Origin: Sarcomyxa edulis
Taxonomy: Eukaryota > Basidiomycota > Agaricomycetes > Agaricales > Mycenaceae
Direction: 5' to 3'
Assembly (NCBI GenBank): GCA_009761415.1
Contig: QUOL01000017.1
Location: 434,001-498,000 of the forward strand
Length of the DNA stretch: 64,000 nt
Shown: piece by piece, positions 11,237 through 21,935 of the stretch
How positions within the stretch are numbered: the first letter of the stretch is position 1
How the letters are laid out: every line of letters starts with the position of its first letter
The notes under the pieces: generated by a model
Databases searched by the model: none
Seen by the model: only the letters and a program-made list of their open reading frames with translations
Told to the model about the DNA's origin: nothing
Program-made: the position numbers and the translations under genes

Positions 11237-12266
11237 GGCGAGAATGATATCCTCGAGTGAAATGTGGAGACTTAGAGGATAAGGTGAGTTCTGAAGAAGA
11301 CCTGGCGTGCAAGAGACTTTGGTGAGCGTCTCAACGTTACTCAACACAGCCACCGGCTATTTCCGGCCGTCGTCAAACACGAAACGCGTCCACTCTTGGT
11401 TTGCTCTTGGTGCACTCCGAGTCGCGTCGAACACCTGCATCCGTGAGCATTTAAATACAGAAGCTGAACAGTCTCGGACGAGCATGAAATTGATTTAGGG
11501 CGAGAAACCGATAATTTGAAATATGAGTTTGTAGTAATGGATTTTGGCGACGAAGCTCAAAAATATTACCGGGACGACAATGATCCTCCCACCCAACGCC
11601 TACAGGATGGGAGGGTTCGATCTGCTTACCCTCTATGATGGCTGCCGCATTGACAAACCCCTGATACGCGGGTTATGTGTCGAGCGCAATGGCTATTTCC
11701 ACCTTTGGGCCATTGTAGTTGAACGAATGGCTGTGATTCAACACATGCATGCGATTCCCCCTGCGCACATAGGCGGGCATGATGAACATGTTGCATTATC
11801 TGTCATAACGCCGCTATGTTCCCTTAAGATGTAAGGACCTCTAGGGGTCATCAGTCTGCATTCTCACATATTGATATTGTTATGCATCTCGGTACCTGGC
11901 GAGGCCCTGTGGACTCCAGAAGCCTGACCTGCCATAATCGCAACGGTGGAAACCAAAGGGTTACATTGATTCATTCCCAGACCATTCCCTAAGGTAAAGC
12001 ATTCATGGCTGGTAGATGTTCAGACGTTCCAGCACAAAATAGAGCGATACTTGTCCTGTAGGTTGTAGCTGTACAAGATAGCGAGATACATATACAGAGT
12101 CGGAGTCGAGGAAAAGATTGCATGTCGTCTAAGTCTAGCGGAACACTGTACCACGAAGGATCAAACCGTCAGATAAGAGGACTACCACACACGGAGCACG
12201 CGACTCACAAATGCGGATCCACGCGCCGTTGGAATATCATCAATCGCACACCAATGTTGTTTGAAT
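11237..12266. other. interval between the two small SPT-like genes
   Basis: About 1 kb. A plus-strand ORF at 11544-11834 has no recognisable motif. The segment next to 11237 should hold the promoter of copy A. Confidence 0.35.
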
Positions 12267-12688
12267 CTATAGCTCCTTTCCCATGGTCCCACCATATCCG
12301 TTAGTAGAATTCATTCCCATTTCCAGCGAGTGTTCTCCGCCCCAAGCGTAGTATGCTCCTCGACGACAAATGACGAGGAGATATGGAACATACTTGAATG
12401 TTCCGATGAGGAATAAAATGAAGAGCGCGGCAAAAACGGAGACTGGGTTGTGTAGGGAGGGGCACACGATGAGTGTATACGACATAACTAGGGCAAACCT
12501 GTTGAAAACACAAGTCGATACTCACTTACGACTAGCTTCTCCCAGTATTCCAGGACCGATAAAACGAATGTACCTTCAAACCAGATCTTGTATCTCCAAA
12601 GGATAGCTCCAACCTTGCAGTTTGGCGGACGGGTGTAGGAATAGTCAGGTTTTGGAGGGTCTGGGGATTCGACGTAGAAGGTGGCCAT
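12267..12688 (-). CDS. small subunit of serine palmitoyltransferase-like protein (copy B)
   Basis: A 112-residue paralogue of copy A with the same gene structure. Exon 1 is 12688-12526 and exon 2 is 12442-12267, with a phase-1 intron (gtgagt...acccag) at the same place. It shares KPDYSYTRPPN, RYKIWFEGTFVLSVLEYWEK, the hydrophobic helix, FKYVPYLL, RRGAYYAWGGE and the terminal GKEL. The conserved Pro of the LEPWEK core is Tyr here (LEYWEK), the main visible difference from copy A and the family. The frame is intact, so it is probably expressed rather than a pseudogene. If the family call is right, the two copies could activate SPT differently. That is inference. Confidence 0.6.
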
Positions 12689-13143
12689 GAGATGGAGACT
12701 TTGACGGAGGGGGAAAATCGTCTCGTGTGCCAGAGACAACCGACCCGGGGTAAGTATAAGTAGGGATCCGAGAAGGTCCTGTCTTAAATAACTCGGAGTT
12801 TATGAGAACCTAGACGGAGCTTTGTAAAGCACAGAGTCCGGGAAACGCCGGACAGACGTTGTCGACGGTGAGACATCACGATGGCCCTGCCTCATCGTCC
12901 AGTGGCGCCGTTGAATATATAGTTACAATACTATCGACCCGAGGAGAACAGCAGGGTCAGTCAAGTCTAGATGATTACCCGAATGATGGACGTTCTTTGC
13001 AGGAGTGAGTTTGTGCTTGTGTCGGCATTGTGTCGGCTTGTGTCTTTTGCTGGACTGTGACGTGACGTGACTTGGATTATGCAATGCCACCGGATATTCT
13101 TTGCTCCTCGGTCAGGCTCTTCGTCCATCTCTACTTCGACATC
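12689..13143. other. divergent intergenic region
   Basis: About 450 bp between the minus-strand SPT-like copy B and the plus-strand GNAT-Mss4 gene. No gene seen. It presumably carries both promoters. Confidence 0.4.
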
Positions 13144-14403
13144 ATGCCGAGCATATCTGCGACCGATACGAACTTGATATACGACTGGATCAGAGCAGAG
13201 GATCTAGAAGACGCGATTAGGATCGAGGAACAAGGTAAATTTGCTTTGAATTTAACGTGTCTCAAAGCTCGGCTGAGTTTATACAGGATACCCACAGGAT
13301 GAAGCAGCTACGTTGGAGGCGTTTCGGTGCGTCTGGTTGTGCTTATTTTATCTATAATGAACTTCATGCATGAACTAGATATCGTCAATCTCAGGCTCCC
13401 CATCTTTTTCTAGGTGCATTCACAAACGCGCAGCCTCGCGAGTTGATTGGCTACATTTGCTCTACGCTGTCCCCATCGTCTTCCCTGAGCCATCAGTCGA
13501 TGTCCACACATGTCCCTGCATCATCTTCTGTATGCGTTCACTCTGTTTGTGTCTCCCCTAGTCATCGACGGAAAGGTGTGGGTTTGGCACTGCTGAACGA
13601 ATATCTTACGCGTCTGGAGAACGCTAGACGCGAAGAACGATACGAGAGAGTACTTCTCATCACGCACGAAGAGCTAAGGCAATTTTACGCCAAGGCCGGG
13701 TTCGAATGGGTCGGAAAAAGTGAAGTTAACCATGGTTCGCGTCCATGGTACGAGATGCGTAAAGACCTCGGAACAGATTCTGCAGTGCCTTCCCCAGAAA
13801 CTACGGATTCCCAACAAACATTACCTCCTGGTCTATGGGAGGCCCTGCAGCGTCCTTCTTCCCACTCCTCTTCAACTACTAGATCTTTCTCTTCCTTCCC
13901 GAACGGTGTCATTGACCTCACGGATACAGCAACGTCCTCTAATGCCAACAAATTTGATATCCTATGCCCTCGTCCGGGATGTGGGAGTATCATCCTAAAG
14001 AACGGCGTAGGCAAATTTGTTGACAGAACAGCTAACGATGCTCAAGTGAGACATATTCCTCTAATCTAGCTTAGTACGCCACTGAAATATCCGTGTACAT
14101 CAGGCAGAGCTAGAAAATCATCCACATCCCCTTCTTCCGACAATCTCCACCCAATGGTGGCTGATTACTCCGTCACCGATGGAATTCGAGAATATTGGAT
14201 TCTCGAGGCCTGTACAGGCTCATCGCGAAGGCGAGTCGACGGATTATCATCTTTCATTCATATCTTGTTCATCATTCGTAATTAAAGGTAAGAAATTGAA
14301 GCTTCTCGCATGCGCCGAATGCGATCTGGGCCCTTTGGGCTGGAGCGAGGAAGGCGGAAGCGAGTTTTGGCTCGCATGCGAGAGGGTCGGTTATCGTGGA
14401 TGA
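13144..14403 (+). CDS. fused GNAT acetyltransferase - Mss4-like protein
   Basis: One 365-residue reading frame over four exons (13144-13234, 13287-13326, 13379-14045, 14104-14403). The N-terminal half is a GNAT N-acetyltransferase close to the serotonin/arylalkylamine type. It begins with IRAEDLEDAIRIEEQGYPQD and has the acetyl-CoA loop VSPSHRRKGVGLALL and a final FYAKAGFEWVG. A Ser-rich linker of about 60 residues follows. The C-terminal part is an Mss4/Dss4-like Rab-binding zinc domain with CPRPGCGSIIL, TPSPMEFENIGFSRP, LLACAECDLGPLGW and FWLACERVGY. Mss4 proteins act as chaperones or weak exchange factors for exocytic Rab GTPases. Splice phases keep the frame across the linker, which lies within the single long third exon, so the fusion is not an annotation artefact of an intron. 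An alternative ATG at 13081 would add about 21 residues. Confidence 0.85.
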
Positions 14404-15393
14404 GCTGAAGAGTGGATAAGTCATGAATTTTTGCGTTCGAATTTGTAACAAAGCATAAAGATGTAACACAGTATTATCGCAGACCCATCGCCATTCTGTT
14501 CAAGCACCCTCCGATCTTGAGGAGCTACTGGCATCGCCCTCGGAACAGTTATGCCTGGTTCTGGGCCACCTATTATTACACGCACATGGATACCACGGTC
14601 GCTATCCGATGTTCTGCTCCAGAGCAAAGAGGACGCAAGCTCCTCAGATAATAACAAGGACAAACCACCACCGATAGACATTTGGAAATCGAGACAACGG
14701 GCTACAACGGGTCGTGAACCTGGTTGCGGCCTAGGGGCCTGATTGTTCTTTTCTTTGTTAGTAGAAGAAACCGGAGCAGGGCTTGGCGCCCATGCTCACT
14801 CAACATGGCCGACGAGACGGAGTGCATGCACCTTTGCACGTACCTCGCCAATCCCTCGCAGCAGTACTCGTTATCACGAGTATGTTATCATCCGACGTTC
14901 GTGCTAACGCAGATCTCGTGAGAACTATCGACGGACGTCGCGACTCCAATCGTCTATCACCTGTATGTATGTAACAATGGGTGTGCACTGCTGCAAGTGA
15001 CCATTGGTATGCGACATCGCGGGGCGCAGCGACGACGCAGCCATAGCTCAACAATGCATGCTTCGTACTCTATCCTTTCCTGGGAACGAGAGCAGAAGGT
15101 ATAGAAGCTCTTTGGAATTTCTCTGTACGTATCCAAGGCGAGAGGCTGTCCGCAGCAATGGAGCTCCATAGGAATTAGGGGCGTGCGGGCCATCGGCTTA
15201 AGCTTTTCCCATACGCGTTCGCTCTCAAGCCTTGTTGTTATGTAGGTTTACTGAACGTCTTCATTTTCAAGTGACATCGCAGCCGCTGAGCTCATCGGTC
15301 TTTCCTCCATAACTACGTAGCCGACAACGAGTTAAAAGGTCTCGATTTTGTGAGCTACTATTCTTTCTTCATCGCCCATTTTATTTTTCTGAC
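14404..15393. other. intergenic stretch, no gene recognised
   Basis: About 1 kb upstream of the ferric reductase gene. A minus-strand ORF near 14957-15193 contains HCCGQPLALD, faintly like the Cys-rich ends of RING/IBR proteins. It cannot be extended into a gene, so I treat it as chance or decay. Confidence 0.35.
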
Positions 15394-17643
15394 GATGCCT
15401 TTTTCTTCTGCTATTGCTTCTTCTGCCGCATCTTCGACCAACTCTTCCTCTTCACTTGCAGGCAACACTTCCACCACCGCTGCATCATCTTCAGGAAATG
15501 CTGCCCCGGCATTCGCCCCAGGCGCTCAGGTTGATCCTGCTGCTCTGGTCTACCACATCGACTTGATCATAATCGGGGCACTAGGCCTCTATATTCTCGC
15601 CGTTGCTCCTAGAGCTTTTGCGCGCTTATCAAGAGCGTCTGAATGGGCTCAGGGGTTTATACTGCGACGCGTAGATCGCGTCTTGCGTACCTATAAGACG
15701 CCCGTCTCTTCCTCCTCCATCGAAGTTGCCAGGTCGCAATGGATCGACACAAACGAGGCTACTTCGGGATCCGATGATTCGCATACTTATAATTCGCATA
15801 CGCATCTTAACCGATACGGGAGTCCAGCTCGATATGGAGCCACGCCCGAGTACACTCCTCACGTAGCGTCGTGTTTCGCTTTCTTCCGTCCCATCGTTAT
15901 TGCCCTCCGTCATAGGCTTTCACCAGGATTCTCTATCGGTCAGCTAATTGTGCTCGCTGTCTACTTCTCCCTTCTTCTCTATGCTGCGTTCTATAAATCA
16001 AATACGTTTGCGGATTCGACGCGTGATGGATTTGTAGCCATGTCTCAAATTCCATTCGTTTTTGCGTTCGCTGCGAAGAATAACATCTTGGGGATGTTCA
16101 TGGGAATGGGATATGAGAAGGTGCGTTTAGCGAGTCATCTACGACCGTAAAAATTTGCCGAAAACTTGCTGAAAACCATGGACCTTTTTCTGACAGTTAA
16201 ACTTCCTCCATCGGATGGTGGGTCGGTTGGCTGCCCTCGCGGCAAATGTTCATGCTCTCGGGTTCAGTAAGTGTATCTTCCAGACTTTCGATTGAAAGGT
16301 CTCATATTTGATCCTCTGCAGTATATAAATGGTCTCAAGCAGGAACCTTCACCACCGACATCGCCAAACCGGTATACGCATGGGGTCTCGTCGCCCTAAT
16401 CTGCATGGACTTCCTATTCTTCTTCTCGACTTCCTTCGTCCGGAACAACGCTTATAACCTCTTCCTCGCCACCCACATCATGTCATTCTCCATCATACTC
16501 CCTGCCTTATGGTACCACACCCCAACGGTCATCCCATACGTCATCACTGCTTTATCGATCTACGGTCTCGACCGCATCGCGCGCATGATCAAAACGCGCA
16601 TTTGCGTCGCTACGCTTCGTCCACTGCCTGAACTCGGAATGACGCGTGTTGAGGTACCGTCGTTGAATGCTGGATGGCGTGCTGGGCAGCATGTTAGGTT
16701 GATGGTTGTGTCGAGTGGGATGGGATGGTTGGGATGGTCGGAAGTTCATCCGTTTACTATCGCTAGTGTTAGTGGTGGTGAAGAGGGGATGGTGCTCATG
16801 TGCAAGAAGGCGGGCGATTGGACGGATAAGTTGCATGATATCGCTAAGTCTGGCTCATATGCGGAGGAGAAGGGAGTAGAGAAACAAGTGAGGATCGTTG
16901 TTGAGGGTCCTTATGGTGCGTACTTTGTCAGTCAGACGATGCCATATTTAGCTGATTTTGGATACACAGGCGGACCGGGGCATTCCATCATATCTAGCTA
17001 CTCGGCTGCGGTATTGGTTGCGGGTGGCAGCGGAATCACGTATGCGCTTTCGACAATACAGGAATTGATCCAGAAAGATTTGGACGGAACAAGCCGTGTC
17101 AAACTGATCGAACTGGTCTGGATGGTGCAGGATCCATGTACGCTCATACAGTCTCCCATGTGTATACCTCGACTTCTGACCGCCTATCCCCTTCTACAGC
17201 ATCCTTAACACCTCTACTCCCACTCTTTACAGCTCTTATCCAACAATCCGCGTCCTGTGTGACTCCTCTCGGAATATCCATATATTACACTCGGGCTTCT
17301 TTCACCCCTCCTCCCTACAAGGAAGGAAAGATCTTCCCGGGTATCACCCTCTCATCTGGCCGCGCCCCCATCACCGATATTCTCGATTCAGCGATTTCGC
17401 GTGCACTCTCCTTAGGCTCTGGTCCGAAGGACGCTATCGGTCTCAGCGGTATGATGGTAGGCGTGTGTGGGCCTGTTGGTCTTGGAGACCAGGTCGTTAA
17501 ATCTGTCGGAGCGGTTGATCCGCATTTGAGGGATCAAGTCGGTGGTGTTGAGATTCATGAAGAGTACGTTGTTCCTATGTCTCAATTGGTTAGGGAGTGT
17601 GTTTACTGACAATGGGCTGGTCTATAGGGTCTTCGGCTGGTAG
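15394..17643 (+). CDS. ferric reductase-type transmembrane oxidoreductase (copy 1)
   Basis: A plasma-membrane metalloreductase of the FRE/NOX superfamily that moves electrons from cytosolic NADPH through FAD and two hemes to extracellular ferric or cupric ions. The N-terminus is Ser/Ala-rich, then VYHIDLIIIGALGLYILAVA starts the helices. The heme-binding His pairs are in HRMVGRLAALAANVH and HIMSFSIILPALWYH, each 13 residues apart. The FAD motif is HPFTIAS, the NADPH side has EGPYG, AGGSGITYAL and VGVCGPVGLG, and it ends VFGW. Introns follow GMGYEK, VHALGF, EGPYG, WMVQDP and HEE. The ATG at 15394 is the first in frame after the promoter. A close paralogue lies at 61437-63621 on the other strand. 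No ferroxidase or permease gene is adjacent, so a role in high-affinity iron uptake is not shown by context. Confidence 0.92.
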
Positions 17644-18151
17644 ACCCAGCCTTGTTGGTTTAGTACTAGTAGTAGTAGTACGTCGTGGATCTGGTTTCTG
17701 AATGAATAGCAAAGAAGTAGACTCTGGATACGATGTATTATATGTACAAGCACCGCTCTAGACATGTTGTTGTCTGTCTGTCTCGTTCTGCCGCTGTTAA
17801 ACTGTAATTTACTGTCGATGCAAATGCTAGTTTCTTCGTCTCATTAGGTCTTTCCAGAGTGGGAACAGCCTAACGTTGTCACATGCATTTATAATATGGA
17901 CACTTGCTTAATACCAGTCGTTCAGTAGGAATACAGAACACTCTAACAATGACAATTCACGTCATGTACGAGGCACAAGAGTCGTTGCGTTCGACCCATG
18001 CTGAGCGACGGTAACAGATCCAAGATGGTATAGTTCAAGTGGAGGAAGACGAACGTATCGCGTGTTACTTCAGCCAAATGTCCAGTTACGCTATAGCTCC
18101 ATTCGTGTCTCCACCTCTATCCGCACGCAGTGGGAGCCTGCAGTTCGTTAT
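17644..18151. other. convergent intergenic region
   Basis: About 500 bp between the 3' ends of the ferric reductase and V-ATPase E genes. It should hold both terminators. No gene seen. Confidence 0.4.
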
Positions 18152-19135
18152 TCAAGTAAAGAACTTCCGGTTCTCATTCGGACCAAAGAGATCCTTCCTG
18201 ATTTCAGGCAACATCTAAACGGGTAAACGGGTAAATAAGCAATGAATTTTGGCAGGTAAAGGGGCGAAGATAAAGATAAGGCAATCAGAATTGAGAGGAA
18301 GGGCGAGTGAAGGAGATTGCTGACCCTATCTTCAAGTAGATGTAGACGCTCATCCAGAGTATTATCGATTGTGATCCTCTTGGTCCCACTCATTAACTTG
18401 ACACCTCCAGCACTATGAGCCACCGCGAACGGCGAGTTAGCTATCGTTACTGAAAGATCGTAAATGATACGTACCCCTCATCGCTCAAAGACCCTTCGAC
18501 CTCGACCTGGATATCCCTTCCACTAATCTCTTTATACGTTTTCCCTGCGGTCTTTGCAGCCTCTTGGGTAACCTCTAGATCCTTCTTTCGACAATATACC
18601 GTCGCGTTTGGTTCTAGAAGTTGAAGATATCCTTGTACGATAATTCCCTCGAGGAACTGAACATATGCACCAGGATTGGAGTTGGCGAGGGTTAGAATGG
18701 AAGAACGAGAGGTCGCGAAGAGATCTTGGAGGTGCTCTTCTCGGCGTTGAAGGAGTTTCAGACGGGATTTGTTCGTTAAAGTTGACTGGGCGCTGGAAGT
18801 AAGTTCCCCAAGTCAATATAATATCAAAGCGCCATCAATTGGATCGAAGAGCTGCACTGACATCTTCTGTGCAACCTCCGCGCCCTTTCTCTTCTTCTCA
18901 AACTGGGCATCGATAGTCTGCTGTTCATGCTTGACAAGCTTCGCCTTTTCGATAGCAAATTCCTCTTCGGCTTTGACTCTAATCTCACGGGCTTTTTCTT
19001 GAGCTTCCTGCCTGATAAAGGCCACCTACAACACGCGTCAAGTTCACGAAACACTCAGGTGCTAATTGGGATCTACTGTACCATCTTGTTCATCTCGTTA
19101 AGGACCTCATCGTCGTTCATGGCTCTCGAAGTCAT
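18152..19135 (-). CDS. VMA4: V-type proton ATPase subunit E
   Basis: A peripheral-stalk subunit of the vacuolar proton pump. Five exons (19135-19082, 19025-18862, 18792-18475, 18412-18325, 18214-18152) give 228 residues, the normal length. The N-terminal coiled coil is visible as NDDEVLNEMNKMVAFIRQEA followed by many Lys, Glu and Arg. The middle is IAQSTLTNKSRLKLLQRREE and the conserved C-terminal part is GGVKLMSGTKRITIDNTLDE, RLHLLEDR and MLPEIRKDLFG, ending NRKFFT. All splice joins keep frame and restore the expected family sequence. The ATG at 19135 lies inside the last codons of an ORF that comes from upstream on the same strand. Confidence 0.95.
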
Positions 19136-19640
19136 TGTGTATGGGAATGTCGGGGTCTAGTGTAGTTTGGTCTTGGTCGTTGACGAGGAGGCGATGAGCT
19201 ATAGCTTGCCGGCGGCAGCCGAACTGTTTTGCAACGGCCTCTCTGCCAAGCTTGGAGTCGTACCAGTTCAAATCGACACGATATAACATTTTGGAGGGTT
19301 CTGATGGTTTGAGATTCTCTAACTCTTCGGAGTGTTTCTAGAGTATTTGGATTAGTGAGTTTTGTTATAGTGTGGCTACTGGAATCGCTGACTCGGTGAA
19401 CGCTTGACTCGAAATGGAACACGTCGAACCGCGGTACGCTCTCGTGTTGCTCTCGTGCCACATCTCCACCAGCTTTTTCAGGTTTGAACCTGGATTCTTT
19501 CGGGATGAACTTACTCAGAAACGCTGTTCCAAGATACGTGTCCTCGAGGGTTGTCTCAGAAAATTCTGGACCCTCACGGATGATCGCGACCTCGGCTTGC
19601 GAAGCGACAGAAGCATTCGTTCGATGGCAGAGATGCTTAT
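19107..19640 (-). CDS. unidentified protein, C-terminal exons
   Basis: An open, coding-like stretch directly upstream of V-ATPase E on the same strand. One frame gives ASQAEVAIIREGPEFSETTL followed by YLGTAFLSKFIPKESRFKPE. A frame after it gives LGREAVAKQFGCRRQAIAHR, which looks like a helix-turn-helix, and ends SHERR at 19107. This stop is 29 bases inside the V-ATPase E reading frame. I could not find a start codon or the splice that joins the frames. A mitochondrial ribosomal or respiratory-assembly protein is imaginable from the helix-turn-helix, but I do not recognise it. Confidence 0.35.
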
Positions 19641-20077
19641 CTTTTGACGTAGCATTCGATTTTGACAGCTTTCATACACTGTGTCCTACCACCTAGGGCA
19701 TATGAAGTGTATGGAAGCTGACGCGGTCCTCGAAAGTCTCCATTGCTCTCAGATCGCATCAGGCGTTGACTTTAGTGGTCTCACGTGGCGCTTTATGATA
19801 GTGAAACGAGTCGATGCACAAAGCGCTTATCTTTTCCTAGGTCGAAACGCTGTCGAGTATTTTGAAATCGCTTGCAATCGCCACGCGGGCGCCAATATAC
19901 GCCGCCGGCCGCTCTAGTCGCAAATGAGCTCGTTCAAAAACACGTAGGTTCTCGGTCTGCAATCATCGCGTCCGTCCTCGAACATATCGAACGTTACTGT
20001 CTAGCAGCGTTGGACTGCTTTCATACGAGGCTTCAACCAACATTCCATTCCCCTACTTGTCCACACTCATTTGATCG

Positions 20078-21443
20078 ATGGCTACTGAGTTTCCCTTGAA
20101 CGTGGCAGGCCTGATATCCGTATGGTTCGAGGTCAGTAAATACTGACGTGCGCTTTCCCGATTTACTTACTTGTTTATTTACAGACTCTTTTATACGGTG
20201 CGATCTTCCATACGAATTCTTCATTTACTAAATTCAGCGTTCTCACACATGTAGGCATGTACTGCACTCTCTTCTTTGAGACAGTGTATATCATTGTTAA
20301 GAAGAAGAAGATCGAAACGTTCCCATCCAAGGTGAATATCTGAGCAAAATTATTCCTGATTCAGGATTTACCGTCAACCTAGATTTTCTTCGGCGCCACA
20401 CTTCTCATGTTTGTCGTAGCGACATTACACATCGGTAACGACCTCTAAGCTTTCTTGTGCAAATAAAACGATGTCTCATCCAGTAGGACCGCCTCCCTTT
20501 CAGGTATCAACCTATACAGGTTGTTGAAAGGCTACGTCTGGCTCGCGGACGATCCTGGTCCCGCAATTTACTTTGCAGATCTGACGCGGTGGGAAACAAT
20601 TACTCACGACGCTATTAATGCTGTGATGACTTGGATCGGTGATTTCCTCGTAGTAAGTCTATGCCATGGTAATGCAATTGCGCCGAATGAACGACGCGAC
20701 TGACGCGATCCAGATTTATCGCTGCTTCATTGTCTGGGACAACAACGTCTATGTCATTGTCCTACCAGCCCTCCTTCTCATAATGAGTATCAGTACGCCA
20801 TCTTAATACCTCATGCCTTACAACATATCTGACTTAGCCCATGGCCAGTTGCTAACAGCATCGCACTTCATGAATTTACACAAGTCCAAACAGGCGCCAT
20901 GTTCTCTCCCAGGCTTGTCCACTGGATGAACACAATTTATTCGCTCGCGTTCACCCAGAACTTCATGACTACCGGGTTAATTACTTATCGAATCTGGAAT
21001 CAGCACCACGCCACAGCTCACATCGAAGCCCTCACGTCCACGTCGACCCTCGTCCCCGTCATTCGTATTATAGTGGAGAGCGCCATGATATACGTCCTTG
21101 AAGTCCTTCTCCTCATCATATTTTATGCCTCGGATTCCAACGGCCAATATGTCGTGCAAGAGGCAATCGTCCCTACCGTCGGTTCGTTCGTTTTATGTTC
21201 TCCCTAATAATGGTTCTTGAGATTCGTTGTGCAGGGATAGTATTCACTATGATGAGCGTACGTATCGCTATGCGAAGCTCGAAAAGTCTCATGACGACCA
21301 GTGTCCAACCCACCGTCGGAATGCCACTCGAGTGGCGTAGGGGCCGCATGACGGAGGATAGTGGCGCACCTACACTTTCCTTAGGGATGACGTCCACAGA
21401 AATTCAGCTAGAACTTCGCGATGACAAGATGGAGCTCGACTAG
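20078..21443 (+). CDS. seven-helix membrane protein of a basidiomycete-expanded family
   Basis: A polytopic membrane protein of unknown role. Exon 1 (MATEFPLNVAGLISVWFE) is followed by helices such as TLLYGAIF, VLTHVGMYCTLFFETVYIIV, IFFGATLLMFVVATLHIG and the family motif YRCFIVWDNNVYVIVLPALL. Later exons give YSLAFTQNFMTTGLITYRIW and the loop and helix IIVESAMIYVLEVLLLIIFY. The hydrophilic C-terminal tail ends TEIQLELRDDKMELD. Introns are 45-60 bp. The layout (seven helices, cytosolic tail) is receptor-like but no ligand or G-protein coupling is known. The gene at 55079-56547 belongs to the same family, with YRCFIVWGNSYVV at the equivalent place. Confidence 0.8.
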
Positions 21444-21935
21444 AGTATGAAGGGCACCCATGGTAGAACTGACGGTCAAATACACAAAGTTCACGTTAAT
21501 AGAGCGCCGTAATATTTCCCAATGAGATTAAGTCGAAATGAACAGTACAGTCAATGGCATCGATTGTCCGCGGGTGTCAATGTAGAGAAACTGTACTAGA
21601 ATGGAGTGAGTGGCAACAGAAGAACACGTTTATAGATAAGACATTTGTAGAAAATTGTCCAAGTTAGGGGGAAGGAGGATCGTCCGTAGAGTGCACTGGT
21701 ATATGTAATGCAAGAGGTACAAGAGAGTGTAAGGGGAGCTGTTCGCGTATATCGTTTGAGGGATTAGCTATATAAAGAATGTACTCTACAAACGGAACGA
21801 GGAGCCCAACAAAAAAAAGCATAACAATTCAGCGGAATCTATCAGAGTATGAGAGTATGAGGGGATGGTACTGGAGCGATGGAGCGTAGCGTGGAATAAG
21901 CATAAATGTCGGGTATATCGGTGGAACATGTCCGA

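Noticed and set aside
14957..15193. Possible RING/IBR-like fragment (HCCGQP)
   Set aside because: Only one short motif matches, no further Cys/His ligands are placed correctly, and no exons can be joined.
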